DNA of 64,000 bases from contig CAWGTB010000005.1 of NCBI GenBank assembly GCA_963825405.1, positions 62,001-126,000 of the forward strand, read 5' to 3'. The position numbers and the translations under genes are program-made. Positions 9,401-18,629 of the stretch are shown in pieces (positions within the stretch are counted from its first letter, which is position 1; every line of letters starts with the position of its first letter). The stretch is from JACPNO01 sp963825405 (GTDB lineage: Bacteria; Acidobacteriota; Terriglobia; Bryobacterales; Bryobacteraceae). The notes beneath the pieces were generated by a model. It saw only the letters and a list, made by a program, of their open reading frames with translations. It made no database searches and was not told the DNA's origin.

Positions 9401-10215
9401 CCGGGGACCACCTGGGGCGCCGCGGGCATCCCGCCGGCCAGCAGATAAGAGAGATGCCGGCTGAGATTGCATTTGTAGAGGGTCTTCATGGCTCGAGCCT
9501 CAAAGCACGATGCCGGGTGGACCCCCGCCCGTAGAATCTTTTCCCGCATATGACGCCGGTCCGCGATCCGTTCCTGAGGCAGACGGCCCGAGCCCAGGGT
9601 CATCGAGTCATAAACCCGGAAGTCGCCCAGGCATTGGCTGAGATAACCGAAACGGCAGCCGGCAAGCGCCATATCGACCACCAGCTCGCCATCCCAGGCC
9701 GTGCGGTTGTTCACGTTGAATCCGCCCGCTTTCCGAAAGGCGCGGCCGCGGAAGAACGTGGCCTGCTGCCAGAAAAAGCAGACCTCGTAGGCGTAACGGC
9801 GCAGATCGATACAATCCGGAGTTCGCCAGCGGGCGCTGGGCCGGCTGCGTCGATCGATAATCCTGATCGCGCCCAACACAACATCGATTTGCGGGTGGCT
9901 CTCGAAATAGGCCAGCACCGCGTCCAGAGCCCCGGGGGTGAAGCGATCGTCAGAGTTGAGATAGCCCAGAATGTCGTCGTCGGCAAACGCGCCGAAGCCT
10001 TTGTTCAGGCCATCGGCTGGGCCGCCGTCCGGCTCGAGAATGATCCGGCTGAACCGGTCGCAATGGCCCTCGATGATTTGGCGCGAGCCGTCCGTGCTTC
10101 CTGGATCGACAATGACATAACGAAGCCTTTCCGGCGCGGCCATTCGCACCGACTCGATCGCCTGCGCCAGATACCTGCCCTGGTTCAACGATAGGGTGAC
10201 GATGACTAGATTCAT
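9397..10215 (-). CDS. Family 2 glycosyltransferase
   Basis: GT-A glycosyltransferase of 272 residues. The N-terminus MNLVIVTLSLNQGRYLAQAI and the segments YVIVDPGSTDGSRQII, EPDGGPADGLNKGF and LGYLNSDDRFTPGALDAV (DxD region) are characteristic of WcaA-like GT2 proteins. The true start is the ATG at 10215, which overlaps the flippase stop as ATGA; the frame stays open far upstream but that part lies antisense-free inside the flippase gene and is not real. Likely adds one sugar of the repeat unit on the cytoplasmic face. Confidence 0.9.
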   Translation of the reverse strand: MNLVIVTLSLNQGRYLAQAIESVRMAAPERLRYVIVDPGSTDGSRQIIEGHCDRFSRIILEPDGGPADGLNKGFGAFADDDILGYLNSDDRFTPGALDAVLAYFESHPQIDVVLGAIRIIDRRSRPSARWRTPDCIDLRRYAYEVCFFWQQATFFRGRAFRKAGGFNVNNRTAWDGELVVDMALAGCRFGYLSQCLGDFRVYDSMTLGSGRLPQERIADRRHMREKILRAGVHPASCFEARAMKTLYKCNLSRHLSYLLAGGMPAAPQVVPG

Positions 10216-11573
10216 GCCCACTCCAGCCGGTCGTCGGCCGTGCCCGCGACCGGCCGCTGCCGTACGCGGAGCAGGCCGCGCCTCCAGATGTGGATCTCCA
10301 CGACCACCTGGAACAGCAGGGTGGCGGCGATGCTCGATCCGGCGAAAGCCCAAGCGAATCGCAACAGACCCAGCCCGCGGGCCCAGAAAATCCAGAGCAA
10401 CGCCACATTCAATCCCGCCGCCAGCGCAGTAAACGCCGTGTTCACCCAAGGTTTGCCCAGCCCATTGAGCAGATGAAACGGCGCTGGCGAAAATGCGATG
10501 AAAAAATAGGCGGCAGCAAATGCGGGTAAGAGTGGCAACGCCTGGGCAGCCATCTCCGGACCTAGCCAAAGGCCGAGAATGTGTGGCGCAAGCCAGACCA
10601 GAGAGAGCAACGCCAAGGCGGCGGCCATGCCACTGCCTGCCAGCATCAAGAGGTAGATGGAGCGCAGCGTGCGCGGATCCGCCGCGGCGCTTGCTGCCGG
10701 GAACAGCACCTCGGTTGCCGCCGCTACCGCCTGGTGCACTTTGGCTGGCCCGGCACTGGCCGTCTGGTAGACAGCGACGGCAGCCGGCCCGAGTGTCGCA
10801 GCGACCAGATAGCGCTGGATTTGATACAGGAAGACGGCGGCGACAGCATTCGCCGTCATCAACCAGCCAAACTCGAACATGCGGCGGAAAACAGCACGCG
10901 TGGGCCGGGCGCGATGCAAAAAAATGCCCCGGACATGGCACAGACGCCAGGCCCCCGCCGCGGCAGCCGCTAGAACCAACACATGGGCCGCCAGACTGAT
11001 GGCCATTACTTCCCGCAATCCCGCCCGCGTTAAGCCGGCTGCGACGGCTGCGCCGCCGTAAGCCAGTGTCGAGAGCGAGGCAACCGTTAGCGCCGCAGCC
11101 GGGAAGTGTTGCAAACCCTTGAACAGCGATACAAAGACCGCGAGGAGGAGGAACGCAGGAAACTGCCATCCGGCCAAGCGAAACGCCTCGATTGCTTCGG
11201 GCGCGACATGGGTCTCGACGCCCAGCATCTTCACCAGCCACGGCGCCAGAGACTGCAGCGTAGCCGCGCCGCCTGCACCCAGCAGGCCGTAGAAGGCAAG
11301 CGAGCTGACGACGACGTCACCTGCCGCCCGCAGATTGCCACGCGCCTGATCCTCAGCGACAAATCTTAACGTCGCGGCGGCGAAGCCAAAGTCCAGAAAC
11401 GCGAGCAGGCCGCTCATCGATCCCGCCAGCACGAAGATACCGAAGCGTGCTGCGCCCAGGTGGCGGATCAGCACTGCGTAACTGGCCAACACTACAGCCG
11501 CCGGCGCGGCCCAGCCAGCTAGTCCGTAAAGAATGTTGCGCCGTAGGCCGGCGCTGGCAGCCCGGCCGCTCAT
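10212..11573 (-). CDS. wzx: Polysaccharide flippase (Wzx/RfbX-like)
   Basis: Multidrug/oligosaccharidyl-lipid/polysaccharide (MOP) family exporter, about 453 aa with some twelve to fourteen membrane segments. The N-terminal stretch beginning NILYGLAGWAAPA and the motif GAARFGIFVLAGSMSGLLAF are typical of Wzx-type transporters, which move the lipid-linked repeat unit across the inner membrane. The start at 11573 (ATGA overlap with the Wzc stop) is preferred to an ATG 11 codons upstream. Its place between the co-polymerase and the glycosyltransferases fits the role. Confidence 0.87.
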   Translation of the reverse strand: MSGRAASAGLRRNILYGLAGWAAPAAVVLASYAVLIRHLGAARFGIFVLAGSMSGLLAFLDFGFAAATLRFVAEDQARGNLRAAGDVVVSSLAFYGLLGAGGAATLQSLAPWLVKMLGVETHVAPEAIEAFRLAGWQFPAFLLLAVFVSLFKGLQHFPAAALTVASLSTLAYGGAAVAAGLTRAGLREVMAISLAAHVLVLAAAAAGAWRLCHVRGIFLHRARPTRAVFRRMFEFGWLMTANAVAAVFLYQIQRYLVAATLGPAAVAVYQTASAGPAKVHQAVAAATEVLFPAASAAADPRTLRSIYLLMLAGSGMAAALALLSLVWLAPHILGLWLGPEMAAQALPLLPAFAAAYFFIAFSPAPFHLLNGLGKPWVNTAFTALAAGLNVALLWIFWARGLGLLRFAWAFAGSSIAATLLFQVVVEIHIWRRGLLRVRQRPVAGTADDRLEWA

Positions 11574-13897
11574 GCCGACGATTGTCCAGCGCGCAACTGG
11601 TTGCATTCGACCGAATACACGCCGTGATAGCCGTACTGGTAGTGGTAACTCATTTCCTGATTCACTTCGTTGAGCACCAGACCGAGCACATTGGCGCGCA
11701 ACCGGCTGAGTGTGGCCAGTACGCTGGCTACCGCTTTACGATCGGTCTCGCCAGCGCGCGCCACCACCACTACGGCATCGACTGCGGTTGCCATCTGTAG
11801 CGGCTCGGCAAACCCTAACAGGGGTGGCGCGTCCAGGACTACCAGGTCGTATTCGGCGGCCGCTTCTTCCAGCAATTCCACCAGGCCCCGGCCGATAAGG
11901 TCGGAAGCGAAGCGCGAAGGCGGCCCGGCCGGCAGAATATCTAATTCCGGAATAGGCGCCTTTAGCAGCGCATCTCGCCACGCCAGCTCCGACGCCAGCA
12001 CGTTGGACAGTCCCATTGAGCCGGGCAAGTGAAAGCGCTTATGCACCGTCGGCCGCCGCAAATCGCCATCAATGAGGAGCGTCCTGCGCCGCTGGCCGGC
12101 GTGAGTGGTAGCCAAATAGGCAGCGATGGTCGACTTGCCTTCACCGGGTGCGGCGCTGGTAACGAGCAGCGAACGCACACGCCGGTCAAAGCTGGTCAGC
12201 AGGATCGAGTTCCGTAGCGTGCGGATGGCTTCGCCGTAGCCTGACGCCTGTGCGTCGTCCGCCTCCTGCCGGCGCGCAGGCGTTGGGTTCTCATCCGGCG
12301 ACACGCCACGGTGGCGCAGAGAGCCAGCGCCCAGACTGGCAGCGCCGGCCAATGCCAGACTTGCTTTGCCTCTGTCCGGCGTGCCGGCTCCCTGCTTGCG
12401 GCGCCAACGTTTCACCGACGGCAGGCTGCCGATCACTTCCGTCTTCAGCACCCGCGCCGCCTGTTCCGGATCCCGCACGGTCTTGTCCAGCGCATCGGCG
12501 ATGATCACCGCTCCTACGGCGATCAGCGTCGATAGCAGGATGGCAAACGCGAGGTTCAATTCCACGCGCGGAAAAACCGGCTTAGCTGCCGGACGCGCCG
12601 GATCCGCCACTCGGATGGCGCTGCTCTGGAAACTGGCGTTGATGCCGGCTTCCCGAATTTTCCGCACCAGCTCTTCATAGAGCTTTTTGTCGGCTTCGGC
12701 GTCGCGCTTGACCGCCTGGTACTCAAAAGAGCGGGCGTTGAGCCGGTCAAACTCGTTCTTGGCTTTAGCGACCGCTTGCTCCAACATGCCCTCGCGACTG
12801 GCCGCTTCACGATATTCGATCTCCACGCGCTGGCCCACGTTTTGGCGGGTGCGGTCGAGCAGAATCTGCACTTCGGCCAACTGCGCGCCGGCTTTCTTGT
12901 ACTCGGGATGATTGGCGCCGAAATGTTCCTTCACCTGGGCAAATTTTTCCTGCGCTTCGTTCTCCCGCTCCGACAGGTGCTTCAACGCATCCCCTTGGGT
13001 CGAGGCCTGGGCGGCGGCGAGCGACCCGTCGCGGATCGAGCGATACGCCGCCTCCCTGCGCACGCGGTCAGCCTGGGCTGCGGTGTATTCGGTATTCAGC
13101 TGCAGCAGGCGCGCCGAGACGATATTGGTTTTTTCCTCCGGATTGATTACGTTCAGTTCGCGCTCCCATTGGACCAGCCGCTCCGTCGACGCTTCCATCT
13201 TGGCTTTTAAGCCGTCCATCTCCTTCTCCATATAGGTGGCCAGATTGGTGGAGGAGCGCAGCCGGAGATTGTAGGCATGCTCCAGATAGGAGCCCGCCAC
13301 GGCATTGGCCACGTCAGAAGCCAGAAGCGCGTCCGGCGACCGGTAGCTCACCTGCAACAGGTACGTATTGGGAGGCCGGACGATCCTCAGCCGCTTGAGC
13401 AGGATTGGCGCCTCGCTCGCCCATTCCGGAGCCCATTCGACGCGCTGCAAAAAACCCAGTCCGCGCAGGCTCTGAAACTGTTTCTCCTGTTCCACCAGGT
13501 GATACTGGCGCGCCACCGGGCGGAGCACGGAATCGGACTGAATGAGACTGATCTGCGTCGCCAGAAACTGATCCGCATCGTTATGGCTCTCGCGCACCGC
13601 CTCGGGGCCGATCACTCCCGCCGGCGCCTGCCGATCGACGTCCAGGGTGGCGGTCGATTCGTAGACCGGCGTGAGGCGTAGCGAGACCAGCAGCGTCGAG
13701 GCCGTCACTGCCAAAACGAATGCCAGAATCTTCCAGCGGTGCCATTTGAGCAGCCACAAACAATGCGATGGCGGAACTGAGGGTTCCTCGGGATCGGTTT
13801 CTAAGACCGCATACGATCCCCACGGCACCGGGCGGCTGGGTTCGACCGGCGCAGGCAAGCGCTCGGCTCTTACATCATGGACGAATCGGGGTGTCAT
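11570..13897 (-). CDS. wzc: Polysaccharide co-polymerase with BY-kinase domain (Wzc-like)
   Basis: Inner-membrane chain-length regulator fused to a bacterial tyrosine kinase (775 aa). A first membrane segment (residues about 55-75) leads into a Wzz domain and a long periplasmic coiled coil. A GNVR-like region and second membrane segment follow, then the kinase: Walker A APGEGKST (583-590), Walker A' LLIDGDLRRP (607-616) and Walker B VVLDAPP (686-692). The C-terminus holds a tyrosine cluster (Y751, 753, 755, 757, 761), the expected autophosphorylation tail. It overlaps its neighbours on both sides by ATGA. Expected to cycle between phosphorylated and free states to control Wza/Wzy export. Confidence 0.94.
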   Translation of the reverse strand: MTPRFVHDVRAERLPAPVEPSRPVPWGSYAVLETDPEEPSVPPSHCLWLLKWHRWKILAFVLAVTASTLLVSLRLTPVYESTATLDVDRQAPAGVIGPEAVRESHNDADQFLATQISLIQSDSVLRPVARQYHLVEQEKQFQSLRGLGFLQRVEWAPEWASEAPILLKRLRIVRPPNTYLLQVSYRSPDALLASDVANAVAGSYLEHAYNLRLRSSTNLATYMEKEMDGLKAKMEASTERLVQWERELNVINPEEKTNIVSARLLQLNTEYTAAQADRVRREAAYRSIRDGSLAAAQASTQGDALKHLSERENEAQEKFAQVKEHFGANHPEYKKAGAQLAEVQILLDRTRQNVGQRVEIEYREAASREGMLEQAVAKAKNEFDRLNARSFEYQAVKRDAEADKKLYEELVRKIREAGINASFQSSAIRVADPARPAAKPVFPRVELNLAFAILLSTLIAVGAVIIADALDKTVRDPEQAARVLKTEVIGSLPSVKRWRRKQGAGTPDRGKASLALAGAASLGAGSLRHRGVSPDENPTPARRQEADDAQASGYGEAIRTLRNSILLTSFDRRVRSLLVTSAAPGEGKSTIAAYLATTHAGQRRRTLLIDGDLRRPTVHKRFHLPGSMGLSNVLASELAWRDALLKAPIPELDILPAGPPSRFASDLIGRGLVELLEEAAAEYDLVVLDAPPLLGFAEPLQMATAVDAVVVVARAGETDRKAVASVLATLSRLRANVLGLVLNEVNQEMSYHYQYGYHGVYSVECNQLRAGQSSA

Positions 13898-14838
13898 CTT
13901 CTCCAGATCAGTACTCCCGAGGCCGTGGCCGCGCCGAACCCAGCGATACGTTCCAGCGCCGAGACCGTCAGCCGGCGATTCTTGTTGTCGGGAATGTAGA
14001 GGATATCGTCAGCCGTCAGCGCCACGTCGGGCGCCTTGCGCTCAATAATGCGGCTCAGCGGAATGGGAATTTCGTGTTTGGCTCCGCCATCGGTTTCGCG
14101 GCGGTAAATGTAGGCTTCATTCGACGCAAATGGCGCAAGGCCCTCGGCCTGGGCCAGAATCTTGAGCACAGTTGTGTCCGTCGCATCCTTGACCACGTAC
14201 ATGCCAGGCTTGTGCACATTGCCCAGCACGTAAACCCGCCCTGCCTCGGGAACCCGTATCTCCTCACCACCCACCAGCTTCACATTCAAGGCCGGATTGG
14301 CGCCGCCGATCAGCGACCGCACCGCAATGCGTTCCGTAAGCCCGGCGGGAGCCCCGTTTTCCCCAGGCCGCGTCCGCGTAACCAGAATCTCCGCGCCCGC
14401 TTCCGGACTCAGCCCCTCAGCCCGGGTCAGGGCATCGAGCAGGGTCACGCTGGAATACGCCTGAAACGTGAGCGGCCTTTTCACTGCACCGGCAACACGT
14501 ATGGGACGGCTGTGATATTCGGCAATGGTGACGGTGACAATCGGATTGACCAGTAGTTTTTCCGCGCGCAACGCCTCGGCGACAGCTTGCTCCAGTTCGA
14601 CCGGCAACAGGCCGTCCACGTGGATGCGCCGCTCAAGCATTGGTAGCCGGATATCGCCGTCAGAGCCTACGCGCACGCTCCGCGTCAACTCCGGCGAATC
14701 ATAGACCGCGATCGCCAGCAGATCGTCGGGACCAATCGCTTGGGCCGGCAAGTTCGGCCCGCCAGAACCGGAAAATTCAGCCGGTGCCTGCGCCCACATC
14801 CACCCGTAGCACAGCCAACACAACCACAATAAGCGCAT
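13894..14838 (-). CDS. wza: Polysaccharide export outer-membrane protein (Wza-like)
   Basis: Periplasmic/outer-membrane exporter of about 314 aa. From the ATG at 14838 it starts with a hydrophobic signal peptide (MRLLWLCWLCYGWMWAQA), then a Poly_export domain (IGPDDLLAIAVYDSPELTRSVRVGSDGDI is split here as IGPDDLLAIAVYDSPEL and RVGSDGDIRLP) and two SLBB-like repeats (IRVAGAVKRPLTFQAY and VYVLGNVHKPGMYVV). A GTG at 14883 gives a longer N-terminus without a better signal. No lipobox cysteine is obvious at the cleavage site, so membrane anchoring may differ from E. coli Wza. It overlaps wzc by ATGA. Confidence 0.92.
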   Translation of the reverse strand: MRLLWLCWLCYGWMWAQAPAEFSGSGGPNLPAQAIGPDDLLAIAVYDSPELTRSVRVGSDGDIRLPMLERRIHVDGLLPVELEQAVAEALRAEKLLVNPIVTVTIAEYHSRPIRVAGAVKRPLTFQAYSSVTLLDALTRAEGLSPEAGAEILVTRTRPGENGAPAGLTERIAVRSLIGGANPALNVKLVGGEEIRVPEAGRVYVLGNVHKPGMYVVKDATDTTVLKILAQAEGLAPFASNEAYIYRRETDGGAKHEIPIPLSRIIERKAPDVALTADDILYIPDNKNRRLTVSALERIAGFGAATASGVLIWRR

Positions 14839-14958
14839 AGGATTGCCGTAATCGGAAGAGGGCGATGCCAGGCCGCGTGTCACCGGATGCCACGAGCTTT
14901 CAGCCTGGCGGAATCCGTCGTTCTCGAACTCTCAGGGCAGTAATCGGCGGGTCGGCGG

Positions 14959-16137
14959 TCAGGCTATAGGGCCGGAGTTTGCGCTACTTTGCGCTAAGGT
15001 ATCCGTCGCAGCGGTCCGCGCCGCGGCCAAGGCTCCCAGCAGAGAAAACAGCACGGCAGCGAGCGCCGGCTCGCGCAGCGGATAGTCGACTGCGCTGTGC
15101 AGGAACACCGCAGCCACGCCCAGTGCCCATGGGTGACGCAGGGCGCCGGCCGCCGACCACCAGGCAACCGCAGCCAGCAACAACACCAAGGCCACGCCGC
15201 CTTCCACCATCCATTCGGCCCAGTCGTTGTGGGCTTGATTGGCGACCAGCCCGTTGTCAAATGTGGCATAGGCCGGGTACACGACGCGCCATGTTCCCAG
15301 CCCGAAGCCCGGCCATGGCCGATGGCGAATCATGGCCGCCGAAGACGCCAGCAGCTTGCGCCGGACCTGGTACGATTCAGTCTCTCCGAACCGCGATCCG
15401 ATGTTTTCCCAACCCGCCGCCGCGGTGAAGAGCAGCGAAAGAATCAGCAAGACGCCCGCCGAACGCACGAGCTTCTTCCGCGGCATCCAGCCACCGGTCC
15501 AGGCCAGGACGATCATCGCAGCCAGTTCCAGAATCAACAGAGCGACGCCGGCGCGGGACGCCGCTGCGGCCACGCCCGCAAAGAATCCCGCAGCAACACA
15601 CAGGTATCGCCATGACCCGCGCCGGTTGCGCAGCGCCCGGTACAGCGCCAGCGGGAACAACAATTCGACGAAGGCCGCATATTCGTTGCGATAGACGAAG
15701 GGGCCGAAGGTCTCCGGATAATCCGTGGCAAACAGCCAGAACACGCGGCCTCCCCACGTTGCGACCTGCGCGATGGCTAGCATATTCACCGCGCATCCGA
15801 ACCACAGCAGGGCATTGCGGAACCAGGCGCGCGCGCGGGCGTCGCGAAGCACCGCCGCAGCCGCCACAAATATCGCCAGATTCGCCAACCAGTACAGCAC
15901 CGCTTTGCGGGTTTCGAAGCGATCCACCGTGATGCCCGCAAGCAGTTGCAGGCACCCTACGGCAACCGCGCCGACGAGCAGCAGAGGAACCGCACCTAAC
16001 GACAGCCGCTCTTCGCGAGTGATGCAAATCGCACACAATACGAATGCGCCCACCTCCACCAGCGACGGCGCCCAAAATTCGGGCGACCATGCCACCAGAA
16101 TTCCGGCAAATAGCAACGCGGCCAACGCGCGCGTCAT
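14959..16137 (-). CDS. O-antigen ligase family membrane protein (probable Wzy polymerase)
   Basis: Integral membrane protein of 392 aa with about ten hydrophobic segments. The periplasmic loop carries GLGTWRVVYPAYATFDNG and NQAHNDWAEWMVEGGVALV, the classic Wzy_C/O-antigen ligase signature. It lies 120 bp upstream of wza on the same strand and overlaps the preceding TPR-like gene by ATGA, so it belongs to the locus. With the protein at 8126-9400 it gives two polymerase/ligase-like proteins in one cluster; which one polymerises is unresolved. Confidence 0.88.
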   Translation of the reverse strand: MTRALAALLFAGILVAWSPEFWAPSLVEVGAFVLCAICITREERLSLGAVPLLLVGAVAVGCLQLLAGITVDRFETRKAVLYWLANLAIFVAAAAVLRDARARAWFRNALLWFGCAVNMLAIAQVATWGGRVFWLFATDYPETFGPFVYRNEYAAFVELLFPLALYRALRNRRGSWRYLCVAAGFFAGVAAAASRAGVALLILELAAMIVLAWTGGWMPRKKLVRSAGVLLILSLLFTAAAGWENIGSRFGETESYQVRRKLLASSAAMIRHRPWPGFGLGTWRVVYPAYATFDNGLVANQAHNDWAEWMVEGGVALVLLLAAVAWWSAAGALRHPWALGVAAVFLHSAVDYPLREPALAAVLFSLLGALAAARTAATDTLAQSSANSGPIA

Positions 16138-17329
16138 GGATCGAAACCTAGCGTCACGCGTTCGAGGTGCAGCGTGCCGGCGATGCGCACCGTTCCCGCG
16201 ACGCGCTCATATGCCAGCGCCAACAGCGCCAGGCGAGTGCCGGGGGGAGTGGTGAAGCGAACCACTGCGCCCGCATCGACCGGGCTAGAGAGCAGAACTG
16301 CATCGGTGGGAATCTCCTGCCGCGTAATCGCGTCAAAGATGCGCCAGCGCGGCCCGGCGCCGGGCGGGATTTCATCCGTGCGATAGCGGACTTGCAAGCA
16401 GTAGCGCGTGTCTGCGACCACCGGAACCACTTGTTCCAGCATCTGGCAGCGCTCGGCTTGATGCCCGTCGAAAACGATACGCATGCCGCCGGGCGGGCCC
16501 AGGCGTGTGCAGAAGACGCGCTCGACCGGGAGCACGCGCCAATCGAATCCGTGCGCGAGGGGCTCCCAGGCGAATTCACCGTTGCTTATCGCGATACTGG
16601 CGGCGGGATCGAGCAGCGGACGGCCGGGCGCGGTTCGACCGACGAACGTGTTCCAAAGAGAGACCGCTTGATGCGCGTCGCCGTCCGCGATCAAGCGGTC
16701 GCAGTAGGCCAGCAGCGGAAGCCAATCACGCAGGTCCGGGTGGGCCAGAAGGCGTTGCGCGAGCGGGCGCGCTGCTTCCAGGCGCTCAGTCGCCAGCAGA
16801 AAATCCAGATAGAGCGCTTCCATGCGCTCTTGCGGCGGAATCGCCCGTAGGATCGCGGCAGGATCGGGCGCGACGGCCCAGGCTAGGCGAAACAGCGGCG
16901 CAGGATCGTAGTGCCCGGGATCGCCGATCTGCAGAGCGCTGCTGGCCGCTGCCAGGAAGCGCGCGCTGTCGCCGCGGCGGGCGCAAAAATTCGCGAGTGT
17001 CCAGACGGGCGCATAGGTGGCGTCCACGGCGACGGCTTGTTCGAGGGAGCGCCGGCTTGCTCCCCCTGCCCGGCGCGTTCGCCGGCGAGGCCCCGTTCGA
17101 TCCAGGCGTCAGCGAGGCGCGGCTGCAAGGCGGCGGCGCGCTCCGGCTGGCCGAAGCGCAGCGCATAGACGGCGTTATCAGGTTCCAGCGCCAGCGCGCG
17201 CCCGGCACCGGCGGCGGTTCCGCTATGGAAAAGGTGATCGGCCAAAGCCATGCGCAGCGAAAAGTAGGAGGCGCAAGCGAGGGCCGCGACGGCAGCCAGC
17301 CGGACGGCTCGTGAGATGAGGAGGCGCAT
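16134..17329 (-). CDS. TPR-like membrane-anchored protein of the exopolysaccharide locus (frameshifted)
   Basis: Unrecognised family. The N-terminus MRLLISRAVRLAAVAALACA looks like a signal anchor; residues about 40-200 are Ala/Leu/Arg-rich helical repeats of TPR style (ALEPDNAVYALRFGQPERAA, VDATYAPVWTLANFCARRGD). The last 130 residues look like a beta-rich carbohydrate-binding-type domain. Codon phase changes once: the run of five C at 17062-17066 is one base short of phase, and adding one base joins the two halves smoothly (total 1196 nt, i.e. 1197 minus 1). Similar TPR proteins accompany O-antigen ligase genes in other EPS loci. Function unknown; probably assembly or chain-length related. 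Confidence 0.7.
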
Positions 17330-17401
17330 AGGTGCGGGCTGAGTTGACGACAGAGGCCCGCACAGATAGAGTAGAGATGTCTTTCCGTTATTCTCCGGCC
17401 T

Positions 17402-17479
17402 GTCCCCATCGTCTAGCCCGGCCTAGGACATCGCCCTTTCACGGCGGTAACGGGGGTTCGAATCCCCCTGGGGACGCCA
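17402..17479 (+). tRNA. tRNA-Glu (anticodon TTC)
   Basis: A complete cloverleaf can be folded. The acceptor stem GTCCCCA pairs with TGGGGAC, the anticodon loop CTTTCAC gives anticodon TTC, and the T-arm is CGGGGGTTCGAATCCCCC. CCA is encoded at 17477-17479. The D-arm has the ATCGTCTAG sequence usual for tRNA-Glu. It stands alone between the polysaccharide locus and a minus-strand secreted-protein gene. Confidence 0.96.
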
Positions 17480-17494
17480 AACACCAAGAGGCGG

Positions 17495-18442
17495 CTATTG
17501 CTCGACAGGCTTCAATTGAGCCATGACTCCCTGGGGCATGCCTGCTTCAACCCGGATAATATGAGTCCACTCAAAGTAGCCTTGTGCCAGCACTTTCACC
17601 GGATAACTTCCTGGCGCCAGGAGCGACGTGACCGGCGTTTTACCTACGGGCGCACCGTACAATATAACAGTCGCTCCATAAGGCACAGAACAGATTGTGA
17701 TTGGAACCAATGCTCCGCTCTGTGCATTGCCAGAAATTTCACAGGCTCCGCTCCGAGGCTGAGTCAACGGTTGCGGCGCTGGAGCAGCGGCGGCCTGCGG
17801 CGCACTGGCACTGACCGATTGCGGCGGTCTAGGGTTCGTGGGTTGAAGAGCCTCCAATTTTGCACGATCCACAGCTGTTACTTCCACCTCCGGTAAACTC
17901 TTCGCGGTTGGACTGTCCGAATCGGCGGATGGCTGCATTGGGCGGACATCCAAAATAGCGAACTTCGTCCGCGTTTCCTTTCCCATATTGCCGCCCCGGT
18001 GGCTTGTGATCCACATAGTCGTGTCCTTCACTTCAGCCGGGAAGGCGTCACCTGGTGTTAGCCAAATGCACGCGCTGCCTATCCAGTGCGCTGTGCACCT
18101 AATCGTATAGGCCATGCCGTTCACATCCACAAGGTTGTAGACCTCAAGCCATGAAATGGTGACGGGCTGTACTTGGGGAGGCGTAGTCATGGTCGTGCAG
18201 TTCGTGTTCGTCTGCATATTCATGGTGGTTATATAACCCCAGTTGGTAGCAGTCCCTGTACCACTCCCATAGCAGCTGGTGTCGCTGCGACCTGGAGTGG
18301 TGTAGTACGTAGTATTTTCGTGGGGAATTGCACGATAAGACACGGCACGCACAGACATCGTCGGGGGCTGCTTGTCTCTGGCAAAGGAGTTAAAAGAAAG
18401 CAAAGTTAGGACCGCGGTTGCAGACAAGACACGGATTCTCAT
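17495..18442 (-). CDS. Secreted protein with C-terminal PEGA-like domain
   Basis: About 315 residues from the ATG at 18442, chosen because it begins a signal peptide (MRIRVLSATAVLTLLSFNSFA); a longer frame starts at 18490. The middle part is rich in Thr, Asn, Tyr and Cys (residues 25-120) and matches no family I know. A Pro/Ala/Gln-rich linker follows, and the last 60 residues contain VPYGATVILYGAPVGKTPVT and YPVKVLAQGYFEW, a PEGA-type beta domain often found on extracytoplasmic surface proteins. Not obviously in an operon. Confidence 0.72.
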   Translation of the reverse strand: MRIRVLSATAVLTLLSFNSFARDKQPPTMSVRAVSYRAIPHENTTYYTTPGRSDTSCYGSGTGTATNWGYITTMNMQTNTNCTTMTTPPQVQPVTISWLEVYNLVDVNGMAYTIRCTAHWIGSACIWLTPGDAFPAEVKDTTMWITSHRGGNMGKETRTKFAILDVRPMQPSADSDSPTAKSLPEVEVTAVDRAKLEALQPTNPRPPQSVSASAPQAAAAPAPQPLTQPRSGACEISGNAQSGALVPITICSVPYGATVILYGAPVGKTPVTSLLAPGSYPVKVLAQGYFEWTHIIRVEAGMPQGVMAQLKPVEQ

Positions 18443-18629
18443 TTTATTTTCCGTTTCACACCACAAGTCTATGGCTTGGAAACTGCCCACTCCATACCGG
18501 AATTGGTGAACAGCGCTGCTGCTAACGAAGGTGGATCAGCTAACGGAAACCCTCCCTGTCTTGGGGAAAAACAGAATTAAGTGAAAAACTTGATGGGCAA
18601 GAGTTTTCCGCGGGCTTATACTGAGCAAC

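Noticed and set aside
9397..11241. A 614-residue fusion of an Ala/Arg-rich domain with a GT2 glycosyltransferase.
   Set aside because: The first 340 residues are the flippase gene read in another frame; the ATGA start at 10215 explains the real gene.
17495..18442. Integration at the tRNA-Glu gene (genomic island boundary).
   Set aside because: No integrase and no duplicated tRNA 3' end is visible within the window.
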